11,635 nucleotides of DNA, from NCBI GenBank assembly GCA_033764095.1, contig JANRJF010000383.1, forward strand, positions 1 through 11,635, given 5' to 3'. The DNA comes from JBDTMT01 sp033764095 (GTDB lineage: Bacteria; Desulfobacterota; Binatia; HRBIN30; CADEER01). The translations under genes and the position numbers were made by a program. The notes under the pieces are model-generated. The model searched no databases. It worked only from the letters and a program-made list of their open reading frames with translations, and was not told the DNA's origin. Below are positions 1-7,718 of this stretch, piece after piece; within the stretch, counting starts at the first letter, position 1, and the number at the start of each line of letters is the position of its first letter.

Positions 1-1209
1 CTGCCGGAGTTGCAGGGGCACGCCGGCGATCTGAGCAACGCCGAGATCGACCACGTCGTCGACCTCTGCTTCCAGTGCAAGCTCTGCTACCCGAATTGTC
101 CCTACACCCCGCCGCACGATTTCGCGCTCGACTTCCCGCGCCTGCTGCTGCGCTGGAAGGCGCACCGCACGCGCCGCGATGGCGTCTCGCTGCAGACGCG
201 GCTGATGCGCGACACCGAGACGATCGGCAAGCTGGCGAGCCTCACCCCCGGCCTGACCAACTGGGCGTTGCGCAACCCGCTCAATCGCACCGCGATGGAG
301 GCGACGGTCGGCATCCATCGCCGCAAGCTGATGCCGACCTACCACCGCGAGACCTTCCCGCAGTGGTGGCGGCGGCACCGGCCGGCGGTCGAGGCGGCGC
401 AGCCGCTGCGCGACGGCGTCACGGCGCCGACGCCGATGAAGGTGGCGCTCTTCTCCACCTGCCTGATCGACTACAACGATCCCGCTGTCGGTGCCGCCGC
501 GGTCAAGGTGCTGGAGCACAACGGCGTCGAGGTGGTGCGGCCGGAGGGGCAGGTGTGCTGCGGCATGCCGTTCCTCGACGGCGGCGACCTCGACGCGGCG
601 GCGAAGAAGATCCGCACCAACGTCGAGCTGTTCGCGCCGCTGGTCGAGCAGGGCTATGCGATCGTCATCCCGTCGCCGAGCTGCAGCCTGATGGTGCGCG
701 AGGAGTTCCCCCAGCTCGTCGCCGGCCCGCGCACCGAGGCGGTCGCGCAGCGCGCCCACGACCTCGACGAGTACCTCTACCGCATCGCGCGCGAGGGGCG
801 GTTGAAGCGCGACTTCACCCGCCGCTTCGGCCGCGTGCAGTATCACGTGCCCTGTCACATCCGCGTGCAGAACATCGGCATCCGCGGCCGCGATCTGCTC
901 GGCCTGGTCGCCGACCAGGTCGACGCGGTGCAGGAGTGCTCCGGCCACGACGGCACCTGGAGCATGCAGAAGGAGCACTTCGAGGAGTCGCTGCGTTGGG
1001 GCCAGAAGGCGTTCCAGGGCATGCGCGCCACCGAGGCGGGCGAGCCCTGCGCGCTCGCCTGCACCGACTGTCGCCTCGCCGCGCTGCACATCGAACAGGG
1101 CGCCGAGCGCAAGACCGTGCACCCGGTCGTCGCACTGGCGCACGCCTACGGCTTCGACGTCGGCGTCCCGCTGCAGAGCCGGGCGGTCGAAGCAGGCAGT
1201 GACGGGTGA
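1..1209 (+). CDS. GlpC-like iron-sulfur protein with CCG domains (5' end missing)
   Basis: The reading frame is open from base 1 and ends at TGA 1207-1209, giving 402 visible residues; the true start lies upstream. Visible residues 23-33 carry a [4Fe-4S] ferredoxin motif (C-x2-C-x2-C-x3-C-P). Two CCG-type cysteine-rich domains of the heterodisulfide reductase / GlpC class follow. The first has C154, C186-C187-G188 and C228. The second has C285 in a P-C-H context, C313 as C-S-G rather than C-C-G, and C354-x2-C357. In this family such proteins pass electrons between a flavoprotein dehydrogenase or peroxide-reducing partner and a quinone or disulfide acceptor, at the membrane or in the cytoplasm. 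GlpC-like proteins usually have a second ferredoxin cluster further upstream, which would be outside the window. The partner is not visible, so the substrate cannot be named. Assignment to the family is secure; assignment to a specific enzyme is not. Confidence 0.85.
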   Translation: MPELQGHAGDLSNAEIDHVVDLCFQCKLCYPNCPYTPPHDFALDFPRLLLRWKAHRTRRDGVSLQTRLMRDTETIGKLASLTPGLTNWALRNPLNRTAMEATVGIHRRKLMPTYHRETFPQWWRRHRPAVEAAQPLRDGVTAPTPMKVALFSTCLIDYNDPAVGAAAVKVLEHNGVEVVRPEGQVCCGMPFLDGGDLDAAAKKIRTNVELFAPLVEQGYAIVIPSPSCSLMVREEFPQLVAGPRTEAVAQRAHDLDEYLYRIAREGRLKRDFTRRFGRVQYHVPCHIRVQNIGIRGRDLLGLVADQVDAVQECSGHDGTWSMQKEHFEESLRWGQKAFQGMRATEAGEPCALACTDCRLAALHIEQGAERKTVHPVVALAHAYGFDVGVPLQSRAVEAGSDG

Positions 1210-1334
1210 GCGGGCTGTGACCGGCAATTCGTTGTCGCGCTCAGCGCCACGCTCGAGGCGGTAGGCTGTTGGCGGTTAGGGCAGGACAATCAGATCCCCT
1301 GACCTGAACCGTCACGCCCACGAGCAAGGGGCCA

Positions 1335-1396
1335 ACCACCAAGGCACCAAGACACCAAGCGGACCTCAGACCTTGGTGCCTTGGTGTCTTGGTGGT
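1335..1396. repeat. Inverted repeat of 8-bp CACCAAGR units between convergent genes
   Basis: The left arm (1335-1359) and right arm (1372-1396) are complementary over 25 positions. There is one A/C mismatch and one G/T wobble, and the loop is 12 bases. Each arm is itself three copies of CACCAAG (or its complement CTTGGTG) spaced by one base. The element lies between the stop of the iron-sulfur gene (1209) and the stop of the convergent gene (1421). No clear T-run follows on either strand, so it is not a textbook intrinsic terminator, although a stem this long could stop transcription or protect 3' ends in both directions. The tandem-in-inverted design suggests a dispersed intergenic repeat family. 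The remaining bases 1210-1334 show nothing I can name. Confidence 0.8.
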
Positions 1397-1420
1397 GATT
1401 CCTTGCGCCGCCTCCCGGGC

Positions 1421-2800
1421 TCAGCGCAGCAGCCATGTGGCGGGCCAGATCGAGCGCTGTTCCTTGACCAGGTCGACGCGCGGGTCGATCAACGGGCGCG
1501 GCGGCGCCCCGTTCAACGAGCAGCGGAAGTCGACGCGGATCTGCGGGTCGTTGATGCCGGCCTTGCGCAACTCGTCGGCCTTGAAGTGCACGTACTGCAG
1601 GACGATGTCGGGGAAGGTGTAGAGTTTCTTCATCTGCCGCGGCCGCAGGTCCTCGGACGGGTCGATGTTGAAACGCATGCCGCGCACCGGGTCGTACCCA
1701 GTGATGACCATCGTGCCGCTCTTGGCGCGCAGCTTCATGTGCCAACTGAAGCGGTGGCCCTCCTCGGTCCAGCTGACGCGGCCGGGATAGAGCAGGTGGC
1801 GCAGCGGCACGGTCAGCTGCACCAGCGCCCACGCCGCCAGGCCGGCGATCACCAGGCGCTGTGATCCCGACAGCGGCTGCAGCCCGGTGCCTCCCGCCGA
1901 CTGCGCCGGACGTGGCACCGGCGCGGCGCGGCGCGTCTGCGCTGCGCCGCGCCGGGCGCGCCACCAGGCGGCGACGCGGCGCGGCCAGTCGGGCTCGAAG
2001 AACAGCGTGATCGCGCCGGTCATCAGGTAGGAGAACACGCCGATGCTGAGGAAGGAGTCGTTCAGCAGGTGGAAGATGGTCGCGGCGACGAAGCCGATCC
2101 AGCGCGTGCGGCGGAAGCAGAGCAGGACCGGCACCGTCGCGTCGAACACGATACCGCCGTACGCGATGCCGTAGGCGAGCAGCCAGGGCGGGAAGTGGCT
2201 GGCGATGGCCGGGATGTCGGGCCCGCCGCGTTGCAGCGCCGAGTACATCGGCTCGCCGCGCAGCCAGTCGGGGTTGAGCTTCGCCACCGCGCCGAAGGCG
2301 TAGACGATGAACAGCTGGAAGCGCAGCAGCAGCACGTTCCACCACGGCACCGTGCGCGGCCATTCGGGATGCCGGCGTCGGTCGAGCGAGAACTCGCGAT
2401 GCGGCTGCATGAAGAAGAGCAGGAAGCAGAGCAGCGAGATCAGGTAGTAGTGGTTCATGTACACCGATTCCTCGAGCAGGAACTTGTAGGTGTACAGCGC
2501 CCAGGTGACGGCGATGGCGAGGCGGTAGAAGAGGCCGACGCTGACCAGCGCGGCGGCGATGCCGAGCGCGGCGAAGTGGACGTACATGCCGACGCCGGGC
2601 CACGGCTTCACCCACTCGAACCAGAGGTAGGTGAAGTGCCACTTGGGCAGGATGTAGTACTCCGCGATCCAACCGGCGGTCCAGTACCGCACTACGTCCC
2701 AGGCGATCATGAAGCCGAGGACGATGCGGACGACGGCGATCGACGCGGCGTCGACCGGCTCGAACAGCTCTCGCGTCCAACGCTGCAGGCGCGCGTTCAT
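1421..2800 (-). CDS. HTTM / vitamin K-dependent gamma-carboxylase-like membrane protein
   Basis: This 459-residue protein has several hydrophobic segments in its first ~270 residues and a soluble C-terminal part. Hallmarks of the HTTM/VKGC-like family are visible. N-H-Y-Y-L at 116-120 resembles the region around human GGCX His160. A-K-L-N-P-D-W-L at 173-180 places K174 where human GGCX has its catalytic base Lys218. F-H-L-L-N-D at 243-248 is also present, as is the bacterial signature W-T-E-E-G-H-R-F-S-W at 344-353. In animals this enzyme uses reduced vitamin K to carboxylate Glu; the substrates of bacterial homologues are generally unknown, so carboxylation is not claimed. I chose the ATG at 2798-2800 because hydrophobic, family-like sequence begins right after it; the upstream extension (to 2917) is low-complexity and would overlap the divergent gene. 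No Shine-Dalgarno is evident. The gene is divergent from a secreted calcium-binding-type protein (gap 80 bases). Confidence 0.85.
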   Translation of the reverse strand: MNARLQRWTRELFEPVDAASIAVVRIVLGFMIAWDVVRYWTAGWIAEYYILPKWHFTYLWFEWVKPWPGVGMYVHFAALGIAAALVSVGLFYRLAIAVTWALYTYKFLLEESVYMNHYYLISLLCFLLFFMQPHREFSLDRRRHPEWPRTVPWWNVLLLRFQLFIVYAFGAVAKLNPDWLRGEPMYSALQRGGPDIPAIASHFPPWLLAYGIAYGGIVFDATVPVLLCFRRTRWIGFVAATIFHLLNDSFLSIGVFSYLMTGAITLFFEPDWPRRVAAWWRARRGAAQTRRAAPVPRPAQSAGGTGLQPLSGSQRLVIAGLAAWALVQLTVPLRHLLYPGRVSWTEEGHRFSWHMKLRAKSGTMVITGYDPVRGMRFNIDPSEDLRPRQMKKLYTFPDIVLQYVHFKADELRKAGINDPQIRVDFRCSLNGAPPRPLIDPRVDLVKEQRSIWPATWLLR

Positions 2801-2847
2801 GCCGCGGCGGTTAGCCGTCGCGGCGAGGAGTGTCCAGTCTCGCCGCT

Positions 2848-2853
2848 TACAAT
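2848..2853 (+). promoter_or_regulatory. Candidate -10 box (TACAAT) between divergent genes
   Basis: TACAAT matches the sigma-70 -10 consensus at five of six positions. It sits in the only AT-rich patch (TTACAATAGAAA) of the 80-base divergent gap. It would start transcription about 20 bases before the ATG at 2881. No good -35 box is present at 16-18 bases. Read on the other strand the patch gives TATTGT, so it could also serve the leftward gene. Confidence 0.4.
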
Positions 2854-2880
2854 AGAAACCGCCGGCGCGTATGGTCACAG

Positions 2881-3984
2881 ATGACCGTGCTGCGCCCGAT
2901 CCTTGCCCTGCTCGCATCGCTGGCGATGGCCGCGCCGGCCGCGGCCGTCTGTCCGGGCGACTGCTCCGGCGACGGGACGGTGTCGGTCGCCGAGCTGCTC
3001 ACCGGCGTCACCATCGCGCTCGGCAGCGCCTCGCTGGAGGCGTGCCCGAGCTTCGATCGCGATGGCGACGGTCGCGTCGACGTCGCCGAGCTGCTGGCGG
3101 CGGTCAACGCCCTGCTCGACGGCTGCGCGGACGAGGCCAGTCCGACGCCGACCCCCAGTGCCGCGAACCGGCCGCCCATCACCGCGACCCCGTTCGTCTA
3201 CCGCGGCTTCGCCGCGCACCCGATCGCCCTGCCGCTCGGCGTCGAGGATCCGGAGGGCGGGGCGGTGCAGTGCCACGCCGACGGGCTCGCCGCGGGCATG
3301 ACGCTCGACGCCGACAACGTGCTGCGCTGGACGCCGAACGACGACCAACTCGGGCCGCGGCAGGTCGCCTTCGCCTGCACCGACGACGCGACGCCGCCCG
3401 CGGCGGTGGACGGGGCGCTGACCCTGCACGTCGCCGCCGCCGACGCGTGTGCGATGCCGAGCTGCGACCCCGCGCTCGGCTGCACGGCGACCCTGCCGCC
3501 GCCCGACGAGGCGTGCTGCGGCGGCCGCGCCGCGCCGCGCGTCGCGGAGGTCACCCCCGACTGCCCCCTCGGCGCGGTGCTGGAGATCGGTCGCAACACC
3601 GACGGCTTCGGCCCGCTGCGCAACTGTGACCGCATCCGCATCCGCAACTTCCAGCAGTCGGGCGCCGAGCTCTCGATCCACGTCCGCATCAGCTGCCTCA
3701 ACACGCTCAACCGCATCACCGTCACCGCGCAACTGGACACCGTGCCGCGCGGCAAGGCGGTCGACGGTCCGCCGATGGGAGTCTTCTTCCCGGTGGTGCC
3801 GACCGACGGGTACTACGAGCGCCGCAACATCCGCTTCGCGATCCTCGGCGGCGGACCGTACTTCGACCTCGACGACGCCGAGGGCAACCTGACCGTCACC
3901 GCCACCGACTCCACCGGCGCGTCGGTCAGTCGCACGGTGCGCGTGCGCATGGGGTTCACCCAGCCGGCCGACCTGCCGGAGTGA
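2881..3984 (+). CDS. Exported protein: Cys-clamped EF-hand (dockerin-like) module plus Ig-like domain
   Basis: This is a 367-residue protein. Residues 1-22 form a signal peptide (hydrophobic core, then an A-A-A cleavage-type site). Residues 24-82 hold two EF-hand-type loops of the D-x-[ND]-G-D-G-x-V-x-V-x-E kind (27-38 and 59-70) bracketed by C24, C28, C55 and C82. This resembles type I dockerin repeats but has added cysteines. A P-T-P-T-P linker (89-93) leads to an Ig/cadherin-like domain (about 97-185) with E-D-P-E-G and W-T-P-N-D motifs typical of He_PIG or cadherin-like folds. A C-terminal domain with further cysteines follows, which I do not recognise. I chose the ATG at 2881 because it directly precedes the signal peptide; a GTG at 2830 in the same frame would add a charged tail. 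The role is probably extracellular binding or structure; no enzyme motif is seen. It converges on the next gene, sharing an inverted repeat at the stop. Confidence 0.85.
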   Translation: MTVLRPILALLASLAMAAPAAAVCPGDCSGDGTVSVAELLTGVTIALGSASLEACPSFDRDGDGRVDVAELLAAVNALLDGCADEASPTPTPSAANRPPITATPFVYRGFAAHPIALPLGVEDPEGGAVQCHADGLAAGMTLDADNVLRWTPNDDQLGPRQVAFACTDDATPPAAVDGALTLHVAAADACAMPSCDPALGCTATLPPPDEACCGGRAAPRVAEVTPDCPLGAVLEIGRNTDGFGPLRNCDRIRIRNFQQSGAELSIHVRISCLNTLNRITVTAQLDTVPRGKAVDGPPMGVFFPVVPTDGYYERRNIRFAILGGGPYFDLDDAEGNLTVTATDSTGASVSRTVRVRMGFTQPADLPE

Positions 3985-4093
3985 GGCAGCGGTCAGCCGT
4001 CAGCCTTCAGCTGACAGCTTTCAATGATTCCGATCCAGAGCCGACAGCTGACAGCTGACAGCTGATCGCTGATGGCTGACCGCTGCCTCACTC
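3979..4093. repeat. Heptad-built inverted repeat joining two convergent stop codons
   Basis: The arms 3979-4004 and 4068-4093 are 26 bases with one mismatch. Both are made of tandem 7-base units: five AGCNNNC-type heptads at 3988-4022 and six GAYNGCT-type heptads at 4043-4084, the first three identical (GACAGCT). The inner heptads also pair partly, so the whole segment can fold into one long stem. The left arm contains the TGA of the upstream gene (3982-3984) and the right arm overlaps the TGA of the convergent gene (4092-4094). It may act as a bidirectional terminator or be a dispersed repeat. No T-run follows the stem. Confidence 0.8.
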
Positions 4094-4949
4094 ACCGCAT
4101 GCAGTCGGACGGACAGGCGTCGCCGTCCTCGCGGTTGCCGTCGTCGCAGGTCTCGGGAGGCTCGACCAGGCGATTGCCGCACACCGGCGCCGGACACTGC
4201 ACGGCGTCCTGGATGTAGAATGCGCCACCGAGGCAGTCGGCGCGCCCCAGCAGCAGCGCGGCGAACTCCGACGGCGTACGGCCGTAGGCGGCGGCGAACT
4301 GCGGACAGCGGCGCGCCAGCCGAGCGGCGATGCGCGCCGCGGCGGCGCTGTTGCCGTGCGCGGCGCCGTCCAGCAGCGCGGCGCGACCGGGGGTCGCGGG
4401 CGGCAGGCTGGCGGCGTGGTCGAGGCAACGGCGCCGGGCGCGGAAGGCATAGCGCGACGCCTCGGAGGCGGCGTCGGCGGCGGCGGCAGCGCAGTCGAGG
4501 CTCGGCGCGGCGTTGGCCGGTGCGTAGACGAGCGCGTCGGCGGTGTCTGGCCAGCCGTAACAGAAGGTAGTGAGGTCGGTCTGCACGTCGAAGAAGCCGA
4601 GGAAGCCGACCTCGCCGAACTGGCGCTCGCTGCAGGCGTCCTCGGCGGCGTCGAGGGCGCGGCTGCGCGCCGCGGCGCGGCGCGGGTCGGCGGTCGGGTC
4701 GCAGGCGGCTCCACCGCGCAGCGCCCGCTCGCGGCATTCGCGGCGCAGGGTCCAGACCGTCGCCGCGCAGGTCGCGGCGGCGCGCGCCAGCGCCTGTTGG
4801 CAGTCGAGCGTCGCGCCGGAGAAGCCGCCCCAGCGCTCGAACGGCAGCCGCATGCCGTGCGCGAGGGCCGGGCGGGGCGTGGCGAGCGCGGCGCTCAGCA
4901 CGGCGAGCAACGCCGCCGCACCGCGCCGGACGAGAGGACGCGCGCGCAT
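4092..4949 (-). CDS. Exported cysteine-rich protein with a Myxococcus-type disulfide repeat
   Basis: This is a 285-residue protein. Residues 1-30 form a signal peptide ending A-L-A before H31. The mature part contains 15 cysteines, an even-spaced Ala/Arg-rich helical stretch with C50, C61, C72 and C83, and then an unrecognised region (about 106-252). The C-terminus (257-283) matches the short cysteine-rich repeat known from Myxococcus surface proteins: C-G-N-x5-P-P-E-x-C-D-D-G-N-x4-D-x-C-x3-C. That repeat is usually found on secreted or cell-surface proteins of Myxococcota and related lineages and has no assigned activity. There is no EF-hand module, unlike its neighbours. The start at 4947-4949 is supported by the signal peptide. 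It converges with the gene at 2881 and diverges from the operon at 5149. I do not recognise the central region and propose no function. Confidence 0.8.
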   Translation of the reverse strand: MRARPLVRRGAAALLAVLSAALATPRPALAHGMRLPFERWGGFSGATLDCQQALARAAATCAATVWTLRRECRERALRGGAACDPTADPRRAAARSRALDAAEDACSERQFGEVGFLGFFDVQTDLTTFCYGWPDTADALVYAPANAAPSLDCAAAAADAASEASRYAFRARRRCLDHAASLPPATPGRAALLDGAAHGNSAAAARIAARLARRCPQFAAAYGRTPSEFAALLLGRADCLGGAFYIQDAVQCPAPVCGNRLVEPPETCDDGNREDGDACPSDCMR

Positions 4950-5027
4950 GGACTGCGTTCGACGCTACGTGCGCCGGATCCCTCGGGCAAGCGGGTCGCG
5001 GCGCGGCACGCTGCGCCGGACACAGCG

Positions 5028-5056
5028 TTGACTGGATTTCACCCGACCCGTACGGT
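5028..5056 (+). promoter_or_regulatory. Sigma-70-type promoter for the 5149 operon
   Basis: TTGACT (5028-5033) and TACGGT (5051-5056) are separated by exactly 17 bases. The -35 box matches five of six consensus positions; the -10 keeps the key T, A and final T. Transcription would begin near 5063, leaving a leader of about 85 bases. It is the best-matching promoter in the 199-base divergent gap (4950-5148). I found no equally good promoter for the leftward gene. Confidence 0.55.
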
Positions 5057-5134
5057 GCCTGAGGTTGGACTCGCAGTGCGTGCGCCAGTCGTCATCCGCC
5101 GACAGCCGGCGAGCGCCACGGTCGCGGGTCGGTA

Positions 5135-5141
5135 GAGGAGG
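5135..5141 (+). promoter_or_regulatory. Shine-Dalgarno GAGGAGG deciding the start at 5149
   Basis: GAGGAGG lies seven bases before the ATG at 5149. This favours 5149 over the in-frame upstream start at 5065, which would put 28 polar residues before the signal peptide. Confidence 0.8.
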
Positions 5142-5148
5142 CAAGTCC

Positions 5149-7659
5149 ATGCAGACGCATCTCGCTGTGCCCGGCTGCCGCAGGCGGCCTTTCGGTCTGA
5201 CCGTCCTGCTCGCCGCGGCGCTGCTCGCCGCGACGCCCGCGCTGGCGTGCACCGGCGACTGCAACGGCGACGGCGAGGTGACGATCGAAGAGCTCATGAA
5301 AGGCGTCAACATCGACCTCGGCGCGGCGCCGATGGCCGAGTGTCCGGTATGGGACGCGGCCGGCGACGGCGCGGTCACGGTCGACGAGCTGCTCGCCGGC
5401 GTCAAGGCCGCGATCGACGGCTGCCCGGCGCCGATCATCAATACCATCGCCGGCACCGGCGTCGCCGGCCTCAACGACGACGGCCAGTCGCCGCTCGCGA
5501 CGCAACTCTATCTGCCGCAGGACACCACGCTCGGGCCGGACGGCCTGCTCTACATCCTCGACTGGAACAACCACCGCATCCGACGCATCAAGAACGGTGT
5601 CGTCGAGACCTTTGCCGGCTCCGGCTATCTGGGCGACGCGAGCGACGACGATCCCAAGAAGATCGACTTCAACCATCCGACCAACGTCTGCTTCGATCAC
5701 AACGGCGACATGATCGTCGCCGCCTGGCACAACAGCCTGATCAAGAAGATCGACGTCCTCCCGGACGGCTCGCCGGGCCTCGTCAGCACCCTCGCCGGCA
5801 CCGGCGCGCGCGCCTTCGGCGGTGACGTGGGACGGGGCGTCGAGGCGCGCCTCGACCTGCCGAGCTCGGTGGTGGTCGACAGCGTCGGCAACATCATCAT
5901 CTCCGATCAGGCCAACTACCGGCTCCGCCTGCTGGAGCCGAACGGCATCATCCACACCGTCTGCGGGACCGGCACGCCGGGCTTCGGCGGCGACGGGGGC
6001 CCGGCAGAGCAGGCGCAGATCAACGGGCCCAAGGGCCAATCGGCCCCGCCCGCCAGCCGCATCGCGATCGACGCCCGCAACCGCATCTACGTCGCCGACA
6101 CCGGCAACCACCGCATCCGGCTGATCGACGAGCTGGGCACGATCAGCACCATCGCCGGCACCGGCGTCGCCGGCTACAGCGGCGACGGCGGCCCGGCGAC
6201 CGAGGCGCAGTTCAACACGCCGAGCGACGTCGCGATCGCGCCGAACGGCACGCTCTACGTCGCCGACACCAACAACAGCGTCGTGCGCGTCATCTCGCCG
6301 GACGGCATCGTCCGCACCTTCGCCGGTAGCGGGACGCGCGGCTTCAGCGGCGACGGCGGCGCCGCAACCTCCGCCCAGCTCGATCGGCCGTACGGCGTCG
6401 AGCTGGCGCCGAACGGCGACCTCTTCATTGCCGACACGCACAACCAGCGCATCCGCGAGGTCACCGGCGCCGGACTGGCGCAGCCGACGCCGCAGCCGAC
6501 GCCGCCACCGATCGTCATCCCGTGCACCGACACCGTCGGCTCCATCTGCACCTGGGCCGGCAACGGCGGCCAGGGCTTCGACGGCGACGGCAAGGATCGT
6601 CTGCTGACGACGATCTACTGGCCGTTCGACATCGAGTTCACCCCCTCGGGGCGCCGCGTCTTCCTCGACTGGAACAACCACAAGGTGCGCGAGATCCTGC
6701 CCGACGACACGCTGGTCACGCTGATGGGCACCGACTTCGTCGGCGACGGCCCGAAGGACCTCAGCGACCTGACGCCGGAGGGGGCCGACCCGCTCACCAT
6801 CGACCTCAACCATCCCACCGAGGTGATCGAGCTTCCCAACGGCGATCTGGCGGTGATGTGCTGGCACAATCACAAGATCCGCGAGCTGAGCAAAGCGGAC
6901 GGCCGCGCCCGCGTGCTGATCGGCCGCGGTGCCGGATTCAGCGGCGACGGCGGGCGCGCCTTCGATGCGCTGATCAATCAGCCGCCGCACGGCGAGCTCG
7001 ATGCGGCCGGCAACCTGTTCTTCATCGACCAGCGCAACCAGCGCATCCGCGTGCTCCACGACTTCGCCGCCCAGCGCAAGGAGGCGATCGTCGACACCGT
7101 CGTCGGCACCGGCGTGCGCGGCTTCAACGGCGATGGCGCGGCGCTCGAGCGGCAGCTCAACTTCCCGACCGGCGGCAATCCCGAGCCCTCCGGCGGGCTG
7201 GCGCTCGGGCCGGACGGCGCGCTCTACTTCTCCGACACCAACAACAACATGATTCGCAAGGTGGTGTTCAGCGATCCCGGTACCTTCAAGCAGGGCGTCG
7301 TCACCACGATCGCCGGCACCGGCGACAAGGGCTACGGCGGCGACGGCGGCCCAGCGACACAGGCGCTGCTCAGCTACCCGGCCGATCTGGAGATCGGGCC
7401 GGACGGCGCGCTCTACGTGGCCGACGCCGACAACAACCGCGTGCGCCGCATCGACCTCAGAACCGGCATCATCACCACCGTCGCCGGCAGCGGCGATGCC
7501 GCCTACAGCGGCGACGGCGGCGCCGCGGTCGATGCCAGCCTGAAGCGCCCATTCGGCGTCGCCTTCGACGATCAGTGCGACCTCTATGTCTCCGACACCT
7601 TCAACAGCCGCATCCGCAAGGTGAAGCTGTGGAGCAGCTGCGCCGCCGCGGCTGAGTGA
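5149..7659 (+). CDS. Exported protein: Cys-clamped EF-hand module plus two six-bladed NHL propellers
   Basis: This is an 836-residue protein. The signal peptide runs from 1 to about 33 (A-L-A before C34). Two EF-hand-type loops follow (37-48 and 69-80), clamped by C34, C38, C65 and C92; loop 2 has Ala at calcium position 3. Six NHL repeats follow at about 97-148, 151-205, 212-265, 269-327, 332-384 and 389-438. Each has the A-G-[TS]-G...G-D-G-G-P-A-T...P-x-x-V...L-Y-V-A-D-x-x-N-x-R-I-R pattern. A proline-rich linker (445-455) leads to six more repeats at about 466-516, 521-580, 588-636, 648-706, 718-769 and 776-827. NHL propellers normally bind proteins, glycans or other ligands; no catalytic motif is seen. 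The gene heads a rightward set of three: 59 bases separate its stop from the next chosen start. Family assignment is firm; ligand unknown. Confidence 0.9.
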   Translation: MQTHLAVPGCRRRPFGLTVLLAAALLAATPALACTGDCNGDGEVTIEELMKGVNIDLGAAPMAECPVWDAAGDGAVTVDELLAGVKAAIDGCPAPIINTIAGTGVAGLNDDGQSPLATQLYLPQDTTLGPDGLLYILDWNNHRIRRIKNGVVETFAGSGYLGDASDDDPKKIDFNHPTNVCFDHNGDMIVAAWHNSLIKKIDVLPDGSPGLVSTLAGTGARAFGGDVGRGVEARLDLPSSVVVDSVGNIIISDQANYRLRLLEPNGIIHTVCGTGTPGFGGDGGPAEQAQINGPKGQSAPPASRIAIDARNRIYVADTGNHRIRLIDELGTISTIAGTGVAGYSGDGGPATEAQFNTPSDVAIAPNGTLYVADTNNSVVRVISPDGIVRTFAGSGTRGFSGDGGAATSAQLDRPYGVELAPNGDLFIADTHNQRIREVTGAGLAQPTPQPTPPPIVIPCTDTVGSICTWAGNGGQGFDGDGKDRLLTTIYWPFDIEFTPSGRRVFLDWNNHKVREILPDDTLVTLMGTDFVGDGPKDLSDLTPEGADPLTIDLNHPTEVIELPNGDLAVMCWHNHKIRELSKADGRARVLIGRGAGFSGDGGRAFDALINQPPHGELDAAGNLFFIDQRNQRIRVLHDFAAQRKEAIVDTVVGTGVRGFNGDGAALERQLNFPTGGNPEPSGGLALGPDGALYFSDTNNNMIRKVVFSDPGTFKQGVVTTIAGTGDKGYGGDGGPATQALLSYPADLEIGPDGALYVADADNNRVRRIDLRTGIITTVAGSGDAAYSGDGGAAVDASLKRPFGVAFDDQCDLYVSDTFNSRIRKVKLWSSCAAAAE

Positions 7660-7718
7660 TCCCCTCGAGACCGCCGTGCCCGCTGCGCTCCGGCGTGCGC
7701 GGGCGCGGCGGCCCCACC

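Noticed and set aside
1290..2780. Long minus-strand frame overlapping the HTTM gene
   Set aside because: Its translation is Arg/Ala/Pro-rich shadow sequence, while the 1421-2800 frame shows family motifs and hydrophobic segments.
2801..2880. A separate promoter for the leftward HTTM gene (TGGACA with TAACCG)
   Set aside because: The -10 is poor and lies only about eight bases from the start codon. The shared AT-rich patch at 2847-2858 is the better candidate.
2871..3755. Several long frames on both strands overlapping the 2881 gene
   Set aside because: All are compositional shadows. Only the 2881-3984 frame has a signal peptide, calcium loops and a regular cysteine pattern.
4043..4084. CRISPR-like or iteron-like array in the tandem heptads
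   Set aside because: Units are only 7 bases with no spacers, no cas or replication gene is nearby, and the array is one arm of a palindrome.
5149..5265. Lipoprotein signal (Ala-Leu-Ala-Cys) in the EF-hand proteins
   Set aside because: The residue at -3 is Ala or Gly rather than the usual Leu, and the Ala-x-Ala pattern fits ordinary signal peptidase I. The cysteine belongs to the conserved four-cysteine clamp.
7656..7718. GTG at 7656 as start of the P460/propeller gene
   Set aside because: It overlaps the previous stop, which is attractive for coupling, but would put 21 Arg/Pro/Gly-rich residues before the signal peptide. The ATG at 7719 gives a normal one. Not fully excluded.
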